Notes under the pieces: generated by a model | What the model saw: the letters and a program-made list of their open reading frames with translations, nothing else | Database searches by the model: none | Told to the model about the DNA's origin: nothing | Origin: Flammeovirga sp. SJP92 | GTDB lineage: Bacteria > Bacteroidota > Bacteroidia > Cytophagales > Flammeovirgaceae | Direction: 5' to 3' | DNA length: 64,000 nucleotides | Assembly (NCBI RefSeq): GCF_001583495.1 | Contig: NZ_LQAQ01000111.1 | Span: 269,034 to 333,033 of the forward strand | Shown here: positions 56,598-64,000 of the stretch, piece by piece | Layout of the letters: each line of letters starts with the position of its first letter | Position numbering within the stretch: position 1 is the first letter of the stretch | Made by a program: the position numbers and the translations under genes

Positions 56598-57347
56598 ATG
56601 TATTACTCGAAACTGATTCTGATCATAGCTATTGTTCTTGGGTCAAATCAACTTACTGCACAAAATTTTTCTACAGGAAAAGAACTGAAAAAATATTACA
56701 AAGAAAATTGTAACCAGTTTCAGAATCCGAAAGAGGGATGGAATGAAGCGTGGATTATCTTACCTGAAGAAGCTGATTTTATGATTGACTTGACGGAAGA
56801 AGTTGTAGAAGCTAAAATATATATTGAGAATGGTGAGATGAAGTGGATTCATTATAAAGGATATGGTTACCATCAAGAAGTTTATCCTTTAGGTACGATA
56901 AAAAAGGGAAAGGGGGCATTTCAAAAAGTAATCTTAGATATTAGTAATGAATTGACGGAAGTGTATGTAGCATATGACCATACCGTTATTTTCAAACCTC
57001 AAAAAACACCAACAGAACCTCTATTAAATACAGCCGATGAAATTGGTAATGTCACTTTTTATTCTAATGAAAATAAACTTGAGAAGCATGGTTTTTATGT
57101 CTTTATTCAAAATACAAAATCAAAGGATTATGACTTTGTAGGGTTTATCAATAAGAAATGTAGTGATGCAGAAAAATGTACTTCTGACAACAGTTTAAAG
57201 GTTGTATTGAAGAATGGAAAATATGAATTTTATACGGTAAAAGATAAAATTCAAATCAACAGGAAAATGCCTACTCGTAAATACTCCATTGAGGTGAAAG
57301 GTGATGCATCAAGGCCCATCGAGTTATTTACTGGAACAGAGAATTAA
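56598..57347 (+). CDS. Secreted protein of unknown function, tandem paralogue 1
   Basis: 249 residues with signal peptide (MYYSKLILIIAIVLGSNQLTAQ). No known domain is recognised. It shares with the next gene: ELKKYYKEN, WIILPEEADF, LTEVYVAYDHTVIFK and a CSDAEKC segment, plus a last part with QINRKMPTRKYSIEV. These look like a beta-rich secreted fold with a pair of Cys. Not lipidated. The two genes are 200 bp apart on the same strand and arose by duplication. Confidence 0.7.
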   Translation: MYYSKLILIIAIVLGSNQLTAQNFSTGKELKKYYKENCNQFQNPKEGWNEAWIILPEEADFMIDLTEEVVEAKIYIENGEMKWIHYKGYGYHQEVYPLGTIKKGKGAFQKVILDISNELTEVYVAYDHTVIFKPQKTPTEPLLNTADEIGNVTFYSNENKLEKHGFYVFIQNTKSKDYDFVGFINKKCSDAEKCTSDNSLKVVLKNGKYEFYTVKDKIQINRKMPTRKYSIEVKGDASRPIELFTGTEN

Positions 57348-57548
57348 AGAAACTTTTAGCAGAACAGAAGACCTCATGATAATATAATATTGTCATGAGG
57401 TTTCTTATTATATTCTATGTATACATTTGCTTTGAAAATGATTTTTTGCATAATCAGAACAGACCTTACAAAGGTAATATAGTCTCTCTAATTCATTATT
57501 CTACAAATCTTTAAATAATGATATTTGTAAAAACCTAATTTGACTCAT

Positions 57549-58292
57549 ATGTATTACTCACGAATTTTATTACTCATTGCCTCTATTATTGGGGCTGTTC
57601 AATTAAATGCTCAAGATTTCACTTCAAAAAAAGATCTGAAAAATTATTACAAAGAAAATAGTAAGCAGTTACCTAGTCCACAAGAAGGTTGGCATGAGGT
57701 CTGGGTTATTATGCCTTCGGAATCTGACTATATTACTGATTTAAAAGAGGAAGTTGTTGATGCTAGCGTTTTAGTGAAAAATGGAGAGGTACTTAAAGTT
57801 TTGTATCATGATTATAAATATGCTCAAACGGTTTATGCTTCAGGTACGATAAAAAATGGAAAAGCTTCTTATCAAAATGTATTCCTAAACATTAATAATA
57901 ACCTTACGGAGGTATTTACAGCATACAATCATACGGTTATTTTTAAGAAAGAAGACCATGAATCTCCTTCTCCTTTTGTGAATCAAAAACATATAGGAGA
58001 AATGACTTTTTTCAGTGCGGCAAAGAAAGTTGAAAAGCAGGGGTTTTTCGTTTTTGTAAAAAATGAAAATACAGACATGTATGACTTCATGGGTTATTTA
58101 AACAAGAAATGCAGTGAGGTAAAAGAGTGTAACGAAGAGAATGGTCTGCACTTTTATATAAAGTCAGGAAATTATGAAATGCTTGCTGTGCAAAATAAGA
58201 TCCAATTCAACCGTCATATGCCTGTTAATACTTATAATGTGATGATAGAGGAGGAAGCAGAAAAAGTACAGGAAATTGTAGCTAAAAAGTAA
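57549..58292 (+). CDS. Secreted protein of unknown function, tandem paralogue 2
   Basis: About 247 residues from ATG 57549; a TTG 9 bp upstream is in frame and not preferred. Signal peptide MYYSRILLLIASIIGAVQLNAQ. It aligns along its full length with the previous gene: DLKNYYKEN, WVIMPSESDY, LTEVFTAYNHTVIFK and CSEVKEC. The central and C-terminal parts have diverged. The family is not recognised. A terminator for the convergent POT gene follows. Confidence 0.7.
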   Translation: MYYSRILLLIASIIGAVQLNAQDFTSKKDLKNYYKENSKQLPSPQEGWHEVWVIMPSESDYITDLKEEVVDASVLVKNGEVLKVLYHDYKYAQTVYASGTIKNGKASYQNVFLNINNNLTEVFTAYNHTVIFKKEDHESPSPFVNQKHIGEMTFFSAAKKVEKQGFFVFVKNENTDMYDFMGYLNKKCSEVKECNEENGLHFYIKSGNYEMLAVQNKIQFNRHMPVNTYNVMIEEEAEKVQEIVAKK

Positions 58293-58302
58293 AATACATT
58301 AG

Positions 58303-58348
58303 AAAAAAGAAACCCCTTATGGACTTTATTAAAGAACCATAAGGGGTT
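58303..58348 (-). terminator. Terminator of the POT transporter gene
   Basis: A perfect 12-bp inverted repeat AACCCCTTATGG / CCATAAGGGGTT (58311-58322, 58337-58348). On the minus strand it leads into CTTTTTT. Confidence 0.85.
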
Positions 58349-58366
58349 GATTTATGTAGTACACTC

Positions 58367-59881
58367 TTAGTGAATACCTTTCATCATCTTATTTAAGATT
58401 GGTGATACAGCAAATGCTACAGCTGCAGCAATTAAAGCGTAAACCGTAATGAAGTAGAATGTATCAAAACCATAGCTTTGTGAGATTGCAGTCATTTGTG
58501 CCGCTAAGTAGTTACCCAAAGCAATAGAACCCATCCAAAGACCCATCATAACTGAAACGATTTTGGCTGGAGATAATTTTGTAATCATTGATAATCCAAT
58601 TGGAGACATGAATAATTCACCAACAGTGTGGAAAAGGTATACCATCACTAACCACAATGGAGAGATTAGCATGTTTGACTCAGTGTAAGTGTCATTTGCT
58701 AATGCCATAATACCAAAACCTACACCTAGGAATACTAATGATAACGCAAATTTAACTGGTGTTCTTGGGTTCAATTTAGCTTCAGAAAGCTTAGTCCACA
58801 TGATTGTGAAAATTGGAGCCAAGATAATGATAAATACAGCGTTGATAGATTGGAACCAAGAGGCTGGAACCTCAAACCCAAACACATCACGGTTTGTATA
58901 TTCATTGGCGAAAGTGTTGAATGAAGTACCTGCTTGTTCAAAACCTGACCAGAAAATGACATTGAAAACAGCAAGAGCTAAGATTACTCCAACACGGCTC
59001 CATTCAGTACCACCTGAAGTATTTTGGAAGATAGTGAAAGCAAGGTAACCAATACCACCAATAGCAATGATTTGAACTACTGTATTGATAATATCAGCAT
59101 CAATGTTTACTAATGACCATACTGTACCATAAGTGATAGCAGCAAGACCTACAACGTAAGCAAGGATTTGCATCCAATCTTTTTGATTCAATTTGAATTT
59201 TGTAGACGCATCGTCTTTTGGAGCCATACCAACAGCATGACCTGTTTCACCACTCACAACAGAAGTTTCTCTAAAGAAGAACCAGATTGTTGAAGCAACC
59301 ATACCGATACCTGCAGCAATGAATCCATATTCCCAACCTACTTTTTCAGCTAATGAACCACCTACAAAGTTTGTTACGAATGCACCTAAGTTGATACCCA
59401 TATAGAAGATCGTGAAACCACCATCTTTATTAGGGTCATCTGAACTATATAAACCACCAACCATTGTAGAAATGTTTGGTTTGAAGAAACCATTACCAAT
59501 AATAAGTAAACCAAGGCCTAAGTAAAGAGAAAGTTGTCTGGCAGTTACTAATTCACCCAATCCGTAGCGAACTGAAGCGGCCATAGTAAATTGACCAAGT
59601 GCCATGAGAAGTGCACCGATGTAGATTGATTTTCTTTGACCAATAAGTTTGTCTGCAAGAATACCACCTAAGATAGGAGTTACGTATACAAGGGCAGTGA
59701 AAATACCGTAGATTTCGTAAGCTCCAGTTTTTTCAAGCCCGAAACCGCCATCCATTAATGTTGCAGTTAGGTAAAGGACGAAGAAACCACGCATTCCGTA
59801 GTAGCTGAAACGCTCCCAGAATTCTGTGGCGAACAAAGTGTAAAGCCCTTTAGGGTGGCCTGTTGAAGTTGCCTTATTCAC
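58367..59881 (-). CDS. POT/PTR-family peptide:proton symporter
   Basis: 504 residues, starting with GTG (59881); the only upstream in-frame codons before a stop are non-standard. Imports di- and tripeptides with protons across the inner membrane. The N-terminal signature EFWERFSYYGMRGFFVLYL holds the ExxERFxYYG motif. About 14 hydrophobic segments follow, with GNGFFKPNISTMVGGLY in the middle and a SPIGLSMITKLSPA segment near the end. It is a single-gene unit. Confidence 0.93.
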   Translation of the reverse strand: MNKATSTGHPKGLYTLFATEFWERFSYYGMRGFFVLYLTATLMDGGFGLEKTGAYEIYGIFTALVYVTPILGGILADKLIGQRKSIYIGALLMALGQFTMAASVRYGLGELVTARQLSLYLGLGLLIIGNGFFKPNISTMVGGLYSSDDPNKDGGFTIFYMGINLGAFVTNFVGGSLAEKVGWEYGFIAAGIGMVASTIWFFFRETSVVSGETGHAVGMAPKDDASTKFKLNQKDWMQILAYVVGLAAITYGTVWSLVNIDADIINTVVQIIAIGGIGYLAFTIFQNTSGGTEWSRVGVILALAVFNVIFWSGFEQAGTSFNTFANEYTNRDVFGFEVPASWFQSINAVFIIILAPIFTIMWTKLSEAKLNPRTPVKFALSLVFLGVGFGIMALANDTYTESNMLISPLWLVMVYLFHTVGELFMSPIGLSMITKLSPAKIVSVMMGLWMGSIALGNYLAAQMTAISQSYGFDTFYFITVYALIAAAVAFAVSPILNKMMKGIH

Positions 59882-60122
59882 AATTTTAAATTTTGGTTAG
59901 TAATAAATTTATTTTAGACGTAAAAAATCTTCAATGGAAGTCGAAGTTTAAAAACATATTAATCATTAAGTCTCTTATTTTTACGTTTAAATGTTTAATC
60001 CACAAATATGCAAAATATTCTAGAAAGAAAAAGTTGATATTTAGCATTAAAACACTCATTTTTTTGTATTATCTTTCCAATAAGTATTAATTTTTTCATT
60101 TATATAAACATTAAATAATTTA

Positions 60123-61136
60123 ATGAACATAACTATTATCGCTGGATTTTTGGTCTTGGGCATAGCAGGTTTCTTTACATTATTATATTTTGTACCTGTA
60201 AACCTTTGGATTACAGCCATATTCTCAGGTGTTAGAATTAGCTTAATTAGCCTTGTGACAATGAGAATTAGAAAAGTACCTCCAAAAGTTATCGTCAACT
60301 CATTAATTACTGCAACCAAAGCGGGTTTAGATTTAAATACCACAGATTTAGAAACGCACTACTTAGCAGGTGGTCATGTACCATCAGTGATCAAAGCATT
60401 AATTTCAGCAGACAAAGCCAATATTCCATTATCATTCAAACAAGCAGCAGCTGTAGATTTAGCAGGTAGAGATGTATTTGAAGCAGTTCAAATTTCAGTA
60501 AACCCTCAAGTGATCAATACACCAAATGTGTCAGCTGTAGCACAAGATGGTATTCAATTGGTTGCCAAAGCTAGAGTAACAGTTAGAGCCAATATCGCTC
60601 AATTGGTAGGTGGTGCCGGTGAAGAAACTATCTTAGCCAGAGTTGGTGAGGGTATTGTAACTTCAATTGGCTCGTCATTATCACACAAAGAGGTATTAGA
60701 AAACCCTGACAAAATTTCAAGGTTAGTGTTGGAAAAAGGATTGGATTCTGGTACTGCCTTCGAAATTCTTTCTATTGATATTGCTGATGTTGATGTTGGG
60801 GACAATATTGGTGCTAAACTTCAGATTGACCAAGCAGATGCAGATTTAAAAGTAGCAGAAGCAAAGGCAGAGGAAAGAAGAGCAATGGCCGTTGCGATTG
60901 AGCAAGAAATGAAAGCGAAAACACAACAGTCAAGAGCGAAGGTAATTGAAGCAGAAGCAGAAGTGCCATTGGCAATTGCAGAGGCATTCAGAAGTGGTAA
61001 TCTTGGTATCATGGATTACTATAAGTTGAAAAACCTTCAAGCAGACACTACAATGAGAGATTCTATTGCTGAAGCAAGCAGAGACGATCAAACACAAGAT
61101 AAACGATCTGATGATGAAGATGAAGATGAATATTAA
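60123..61136 (+). CDS. floA: Flotillin-like protein FloA
   Basis: 337 residues. An N-terminal membrane hairpin or segment ([23 protein letters not shown]) precedes the FloA/YqfA-type SPFH region ([21 protein letters not shown], then [23 protein letters not shown]). The following coiled coil is rich in Ala/Glu repeats. The C-terminal tail is very acidic. FloA scaffolds membrane microdomains. In many bacteria an nfeD gene is adjacent; here none is seen. Divergent from the POT gene. Confidence 0.93.
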   Translation: MNITIIAGFLVLGIAGFFTLLYFVPVNLWITAIFSGVRISLISLVTMRIRKVPPKVIVNSLITATKAGLDLNTTDLETHYLAGGHVPSVIKALISADKANIPLSFKQAAAVDLAGRDVFEAVQISVNPQVINTPNVSAVAQDGIQLVAKARVTVRANIAQLVGGAGEETILARVGEGIVTSIGSSLSHKEVLENPDKISRLVLEKGLDSGTAFEILSIDIADVDVGDNIGAKLQIDQADADLKVAEAKAEERRAMAVAIEQEMKAKTQQSRAKVIEAEAEVPLAIAEAFRSGNLGIMDYYKLKNLQADTTMRDSIAEASRDDQTQDKRSDDEDEDEY

Positions 61137-61156
61137 TCTTTAAAATTATCATTGAT

Positions 61157-61195
61157 AAAAAGGACGCTAAGCTAAATGGTTTACGTCCTTTTTTT
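61157..61195 (+). terminator. Terminator of floA
   Basis: AAAAGGACG and CGTCCTTTT with an inner TAA/TTA pairing, followed by seven T. Confidence 0.85.
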
Positions 61196-61212
61196 ATAAG
61201 CAATAGTCAAAC

Positions 61213-61246
61213 AAAAAAAGCCCAGAACCACAGTTCTGAGCTTTTT
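61213..61246 (-). terminator. Terminator of the feo cluster
   Basis: On the minus strand GCTCAGAAC and GTTCTGGGC pair (one G-U) and are followed by a run of seven T. Confidence 0.85.
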
Positions 61247-61272
61247 GGAATGATATATAATTAAGTTTTCAG

Positions 61273-62694
61273 TTAGACCAAATAATACACCTGTGCTACT
61301 ATAAAGCAAACTATGAAACCTAAAATGACTGGCCCAATAGAAGCAAGAGTAGTCCATCGGATACTGTTCGTCTCCTTGTAAATGGTGTATATTGTAGTAC
61401 TGCAAGGATTGTGAATTAGAGAGAAAAGCATCACGTTGATAGCAGTCAGTAGTGTCCATCCTCCAGCCACTAAAACATCATGAGTATTGCCTAATGAATC
61501 TAATTCAAACATTACGCCATCACCAGCACCGTAGCCTGTGATAGAAGAAGTCATTACAGTAAGCATTAAAATGGTTGGAATAACAATCTCATTGGCTGGA
61601 ATGGCCAAAACATAGGCTAAAAGAATGACACCGTTCAATCCAATCAATAATCCAAAATTATCCAAGATATAGATTAGGTGATTTGCAATTGATTCTCCTC
61701 CAATATTAATGTTACACACTAGCCAAATTACAGCACCTGCAGGAGCAGCAAATAAACAGGCTCTCCAAAGTACAATCAGCGTTCTATCGATTAGTGAAGT
61801 ATAGATGGTTTGTAAAATTCTTGGTTTTCTATAAGGAGGTAACTCTAATGTAAAAGAAGATACTTCACCTTTTAAGAAAGTTCTTGAAAGTGCCCAAGAG
61901 GTTAAGAAAGTCAATCCAATCCCTAAAAGTGCAACTCCAATTACACTGGCTGTAGAAACTAAACTTCTGTAGGATTCTGGTACCATTTGTCCTACGAAAA
62001 TTGTCCCCAAAAGAATTTGCGTTGGCCAACGGCCATTACAAAGTGAAAAATTATTGGTGATAATAGCAATTAATCTTTCTCTAGGACTGTCAATGATTCT
62101 TGTTGCAATCACTCCGGCAGCATTACAGCCAAAGCCCATACTCATGGTTAAAGCTTGTTTACCATGTGCGCCAGACTTTCTAAAAAGAGCATCTAAGTTA
62201 AATGCAATCCTTGGCAAGTATCCTAGATCTTCCAAAATGGTAAATAATGGAAAAAAGATAGCCATAGGAGGGAGCATTACTGAAATTACCCAAGCCAGAG
62301 ATAGAAAAACACCATCAATAAAAAAACCACTTAACCATGAAGGTGTTCCAATATCAATCGCAAAAGCTCTGAGCCACTCATAAGCATTGTCTAAAAGTAA
62401 AAATGCTAAAAACTGAGAGGGATAATTTGAACCAATAATTGTCAGCCATAAAACAATGGCCAACACACAAAACATAATTGGAAAGCCCCAAATCGGACTT
62501 GTTACCACTCTGTCAATGGCTCTATCTATATTAAAATTTCCTTTTTGTCCTTCTTTAATTACTGTTCTATCTGCAATCTGCGCAGCATTTTGATAGATAC
62601 TTTCAGAGAGCTTGTCATGGAATTCCTGCCCAATTTCCCACCTTGTATCGGCGGCTTGCTCTAAAAGATTTTTAATGGCATTTTGCTTGTCCAT
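61273..62694 (-). CDS. feoB: FeoB membrane-permease half (split FeoB, C-terminal part)
   Basis: 473 residues. The N-terminal 70 residues match the linker of FeoB ([20 protein letters not shown], then [19 protein letters not shown]). Two Gate-type units follow with [31 protein letters not shown] and [16 protein letters not shown]. This is the ferrous iron channel, lacking the G-domain. The G-domain is a separate gene ending 7 bp upstream, in another frame. An in-frame TAA lies upstream of this ATG, so it cannot extend. Function is presumed to need both halves. Confidence 0.92.
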   Translation of the reverse strand: MDKQNAIKNLLEQAADTRWEIGQEFHDKLSESIYQNAAQIADRTVIKEGQKGNFNIDRAIDRVVTSPIWGFPIMFCVLAIVLWLTIIGSNYPSQFLAFLLLDNAYEWLRAFAIDIGTPSWLSGFFIDGVFLSLAWVISVMLPPMAIFFPLFTILEDLGYLPRIAFNLDALFRKSGAHGKQALTMSMGFGCNAAGVIATRIIDSPRERLIAIITNNFSLCNGRWPTQILLGTIFVGQMVPESYRSLVSTASVIGVALLGIGLTFLTSWALSRTFLKGEVSSFTLELPPYRKPRILQTIYTSLIDRTLIVLWRACLFAAPAGAVIWLVCNINIGGESIANHLIYILDNFGLLIGLNGVILLAYVLAIPANEIVIPTILMLTVMTSSITGYGAGDGVMFELDSLGNTHDVLVAGGWTLLTAINVMLFSLIHNPCSTTIYTIYKETNSIRWTTLASIGPVILGFIVCFIVAQVYYLV

Positions 62695-62701
62695 TGTAGC
62701 T

Positions 62702-63478
62702 TTATTTGTCGTTTATAAATTCTCCGTCTTCAATTGCCTTAATAATATCTTCATCACCATCCAGCAATCTGAAAGCAATCCACCTAGCATTTGGAAGTCC
62801 AGGGTACACACTTTCAATAGAAGCTTGAATCTTTGATACTTTTTTATCAATCTCCTTAGGAACATTTTTAATTCTGTGTGGAGTACATTTGATTTTTCCT
62901 TTAGCGACTTCATCCACTGTTTTTAATAGCTCTTGAATCCCCACGTTTCTGATGGCGGAAGTAGCCACTACTGGAATTCCAAGATCTTTTGACAATGTTC
63001 GCTCATCAACAGTGATGTTATGACGCTTTGCCTCATCAATTAAATTGAGACATAAAACGGCCTTGTCTGTGATTTCAAGAATTTGAAGTACGAGATTCAG
63101 GTTTCTTTCTAAACGCCCAGCATCAACAACAATAATGGTCACGTCAGGCTTACCGAATAAAATAAAATTTCTCGCTATCTCCTCATCTTCCGAAGTAGAC
63201 ATTAAAGAATAAGTTCCTGGAAGGTCAATGATCTTATAGCTATTTTCATTGTACATAAAACCGCCTTCAGCTCTGCCTACTGTTTTACCGGGCCAGTTGC
63301 CTGTGTGCTGTTTTAACCCTGTCAAATTATTAAAAACAGTACTTTTTCCTGTATTAGGATTTCCTGCGAGAGCAATTACAAAATCTGTATTTTCAACATC
63401 AACACCCAATTTTTTTAAACTTGTATTGGGGTTATGAGCACATGAATCGCAGGCACTTGGTGTATTATTCTGCATCAT
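62702..63478 (-). CDS. feoB: FeoB GTPase half (split FeoB, N-terminal part)
   Basis: 258 residues. A short Cys-bearing N-terminus ([16 protein letters not shown]) precedes the G-domain: G1 GNPNTGKS, the switch region [13 protein letters not shown]3 DLPGTYSL, G4 NLID and G5 SAI. A helical domain follows and the ORF stops at DGEFINDK. Full FeoB proteins continue into the membrane part in the same chain. Here that part is the next gene. The start overlaps the FeoA-like gene by 14 bp, so translation is coupled. The start may be either of two adjacent ATGs (63478, 63475). Confidence 0.93.
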   Translation of the reverse strand: MMQNNTPSACDSCAHNPNTSLKKLGVDVENTDFVIALAGNPNTGKSTVFNNLTGLKQHTGNWPGKTVGRAEGGFMYNENSYKIIDLPGTYSLMSTSEDEEIARNFILFGKPDVTIIVVDAGRLERNLNLVLQILEITDKAVLCLNLIDEAKRHNITVDERTLSKDLGIPVVATSAIRNVGIQELLKTVDEVAKGKIKCTPHRIKNVPKEIDKKVSKIQASIESVYPGLPNARWIAFRLLDGDEDIIKAIEDGEFINDK

Positions 63479-64000
63479 TATTAATCTTTTTAATTAATAT
63501 CATGTCCGTTTGTTCTTTTCTTAAAGCAATCAGTGTATCTCTGATCAAAAATGCGGTAGGGTCAGACAAAGGGCTTACCATATTGATCATGATTTTAGAG
63601 CCTTTTACAAAACCCAAATCCAGCAACCTTCTTCTGTTAATGCCTCTGCACTCAGAAGATAATCCAGTGATTATTGCTTGCTCTCCTTTTTTGAGGTGAG
63701 AAAGCCTTACAATTCCTTTTGGTATTTCTTCTTCTTCCTCCAACACCTGCACTGTTATGTTTTCAAGGTCTTTTCTGTTGAAATGCAATGCGTGACCTTC
63801 AGTAGCGTACATAGAAGATGTGAAATTGATGGTCATGATTGATCCAATGTGCAGACCTTGTTTTAATATAGATTTATAAACTTCTTTTGGTTCATCTTCT
63901 ATATGTAAAACTTTTACAGTGCAATTATGTTCTATTTTTGAAAGGCTTATTCCTTTTAAACGAGGTAGTTTTCCGTCTTTTGTTGGGATGGGATGGGATC
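63465..64000 (-). CDS. DtxR-type metal-dependent regulator fused to FeoA-like domains, N-terminus off window
   Basis: The first internal ATG is at 63836, but the frame stays open to the right edge at base 64000, and my translation of the extra part reads [15 protein letters not shown] and [20 protein letters not shown]. That matches the hinge and C-terminal SH3/FeoA-like domain of DtxR/MntR regulators. A further FeoA domain follows ([20 protein letters not shown], then [18 protein letters not shown]). So the gene most likely encodes a DtxR-family iron regulator with two FeoA-like domains. The DNA-binding part is outside the window and not seen. It overlaps the FeoB GTPase start by 14 bp. Confidence 0.75.
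   Translation of the reverse strand, partial: SHPIPTKDGKLPRLKGISLSKIEHNCTVKVLHIEDEPKEVYKSILKQGLHIGSIMTINFTSSMYATEGHALHFNRKDLENITVQVLEEEEEIPKGIVRLSHLKKGEQAIITGLSSECRGINRRRLLDLGFVKGSKIMINMVSPLSDPTAFLIRDTLIALRKEQTDMILIKKINNDAE

Overview
The window looks like chromosome of a marine, gliding-type Bacteroidota member, most likely order Cytophagales (Flammeovirga-like). This is inferred from A/T-rich DNA, few Shine-Dalgarno sequences, a hybrid two-component system, a TonB receptor/DUF4249 pair, a type IX secretion (T9SS) C-terminal signal, many outer-membrane-type lipoproteins, long-form IspG and a eukaryote-like branching enzyme. No tRNA, rRNA, CRISPR array, insertion sequence or prophage was seen. 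The window cuts a gene at each end.

Layout. 1-4433: end of a polysaccharide-type hybrid sensor/regulator, then a secreted S1 sulfatase. 4812-9113: SulP anion transporter, ABC exporter and DinB-like protein, all on the minus strand. 9396-10376: a two-gene minus-strand unit encoding an HNH-AP2 protein and a small basic protein. 10606-16610: DUF2061 protein, a very large secreted WD40-caspase protein, maf coupled to a DUF445 gene, and DUF4184. 16861-20070: ispG and an AraC-type regulator. 20489-26296: a compact four-gene minus-strand unit (TonB receptor, DUF4249 lipoprotein, six-TM GAF/PAS sensor, flavin reductase). 26454-31440: glpD, a lipoprotein-like T9SS cargo, a HAD phosphatase and enolase. 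31878-39437: an orphan secreted protein, glgB, rpe, aspartate kinase, an acidic orphan, dapA and an ACT-domain protein. 39493-47691: fused MsrB-MsrA, GH53 galactanase lipoprotein preceded by a heptanucleotide tandem repeat, an orphan membrane protein, MORN protein, double-unit DUF445 protein, GMC oxidoreductase and LRR lipoprotein. 47805-51825: a deoxynucleoside salvage cluster (pdp, deoC, deoB, deoD). 51894-58292: two lipoproteins leading into menC, then two tandem paralogous secreted proteins. 58367-64000: POT peptide transporter, orphan floA, and an iron locus with FeoB split in two genes behind a DtxR-type regulator that appears to carry FeoA-like domains.

How the genes work together. The clearest units are the deo cluster (nucleosides to sugar phosphates and acetaldehyde), the Feo/DtxR iron uptake unit, the TonB operon, and an aspartate/lysine neighbourhood (aspartate kinase, DapA, ACT protein). 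Most transcription units end in hairpins that can be read directly. Several apparent start codons were moved: 8260, 18828, 29286, 41620, 50364 and 57549. The POT transporter appears to start with GTG. The gene at the right edge is longer than its first internal ATG suggests. The most interesting items are the DtxR-FeoA fusion with split FeoB, the HNH-AP2 protein with a degenerate nuclease site beside a basic partner, the secreted WD40-caspase, the TonB-sensor-flavin reductase operon, and the heptamer repeat in front of the galactanase.
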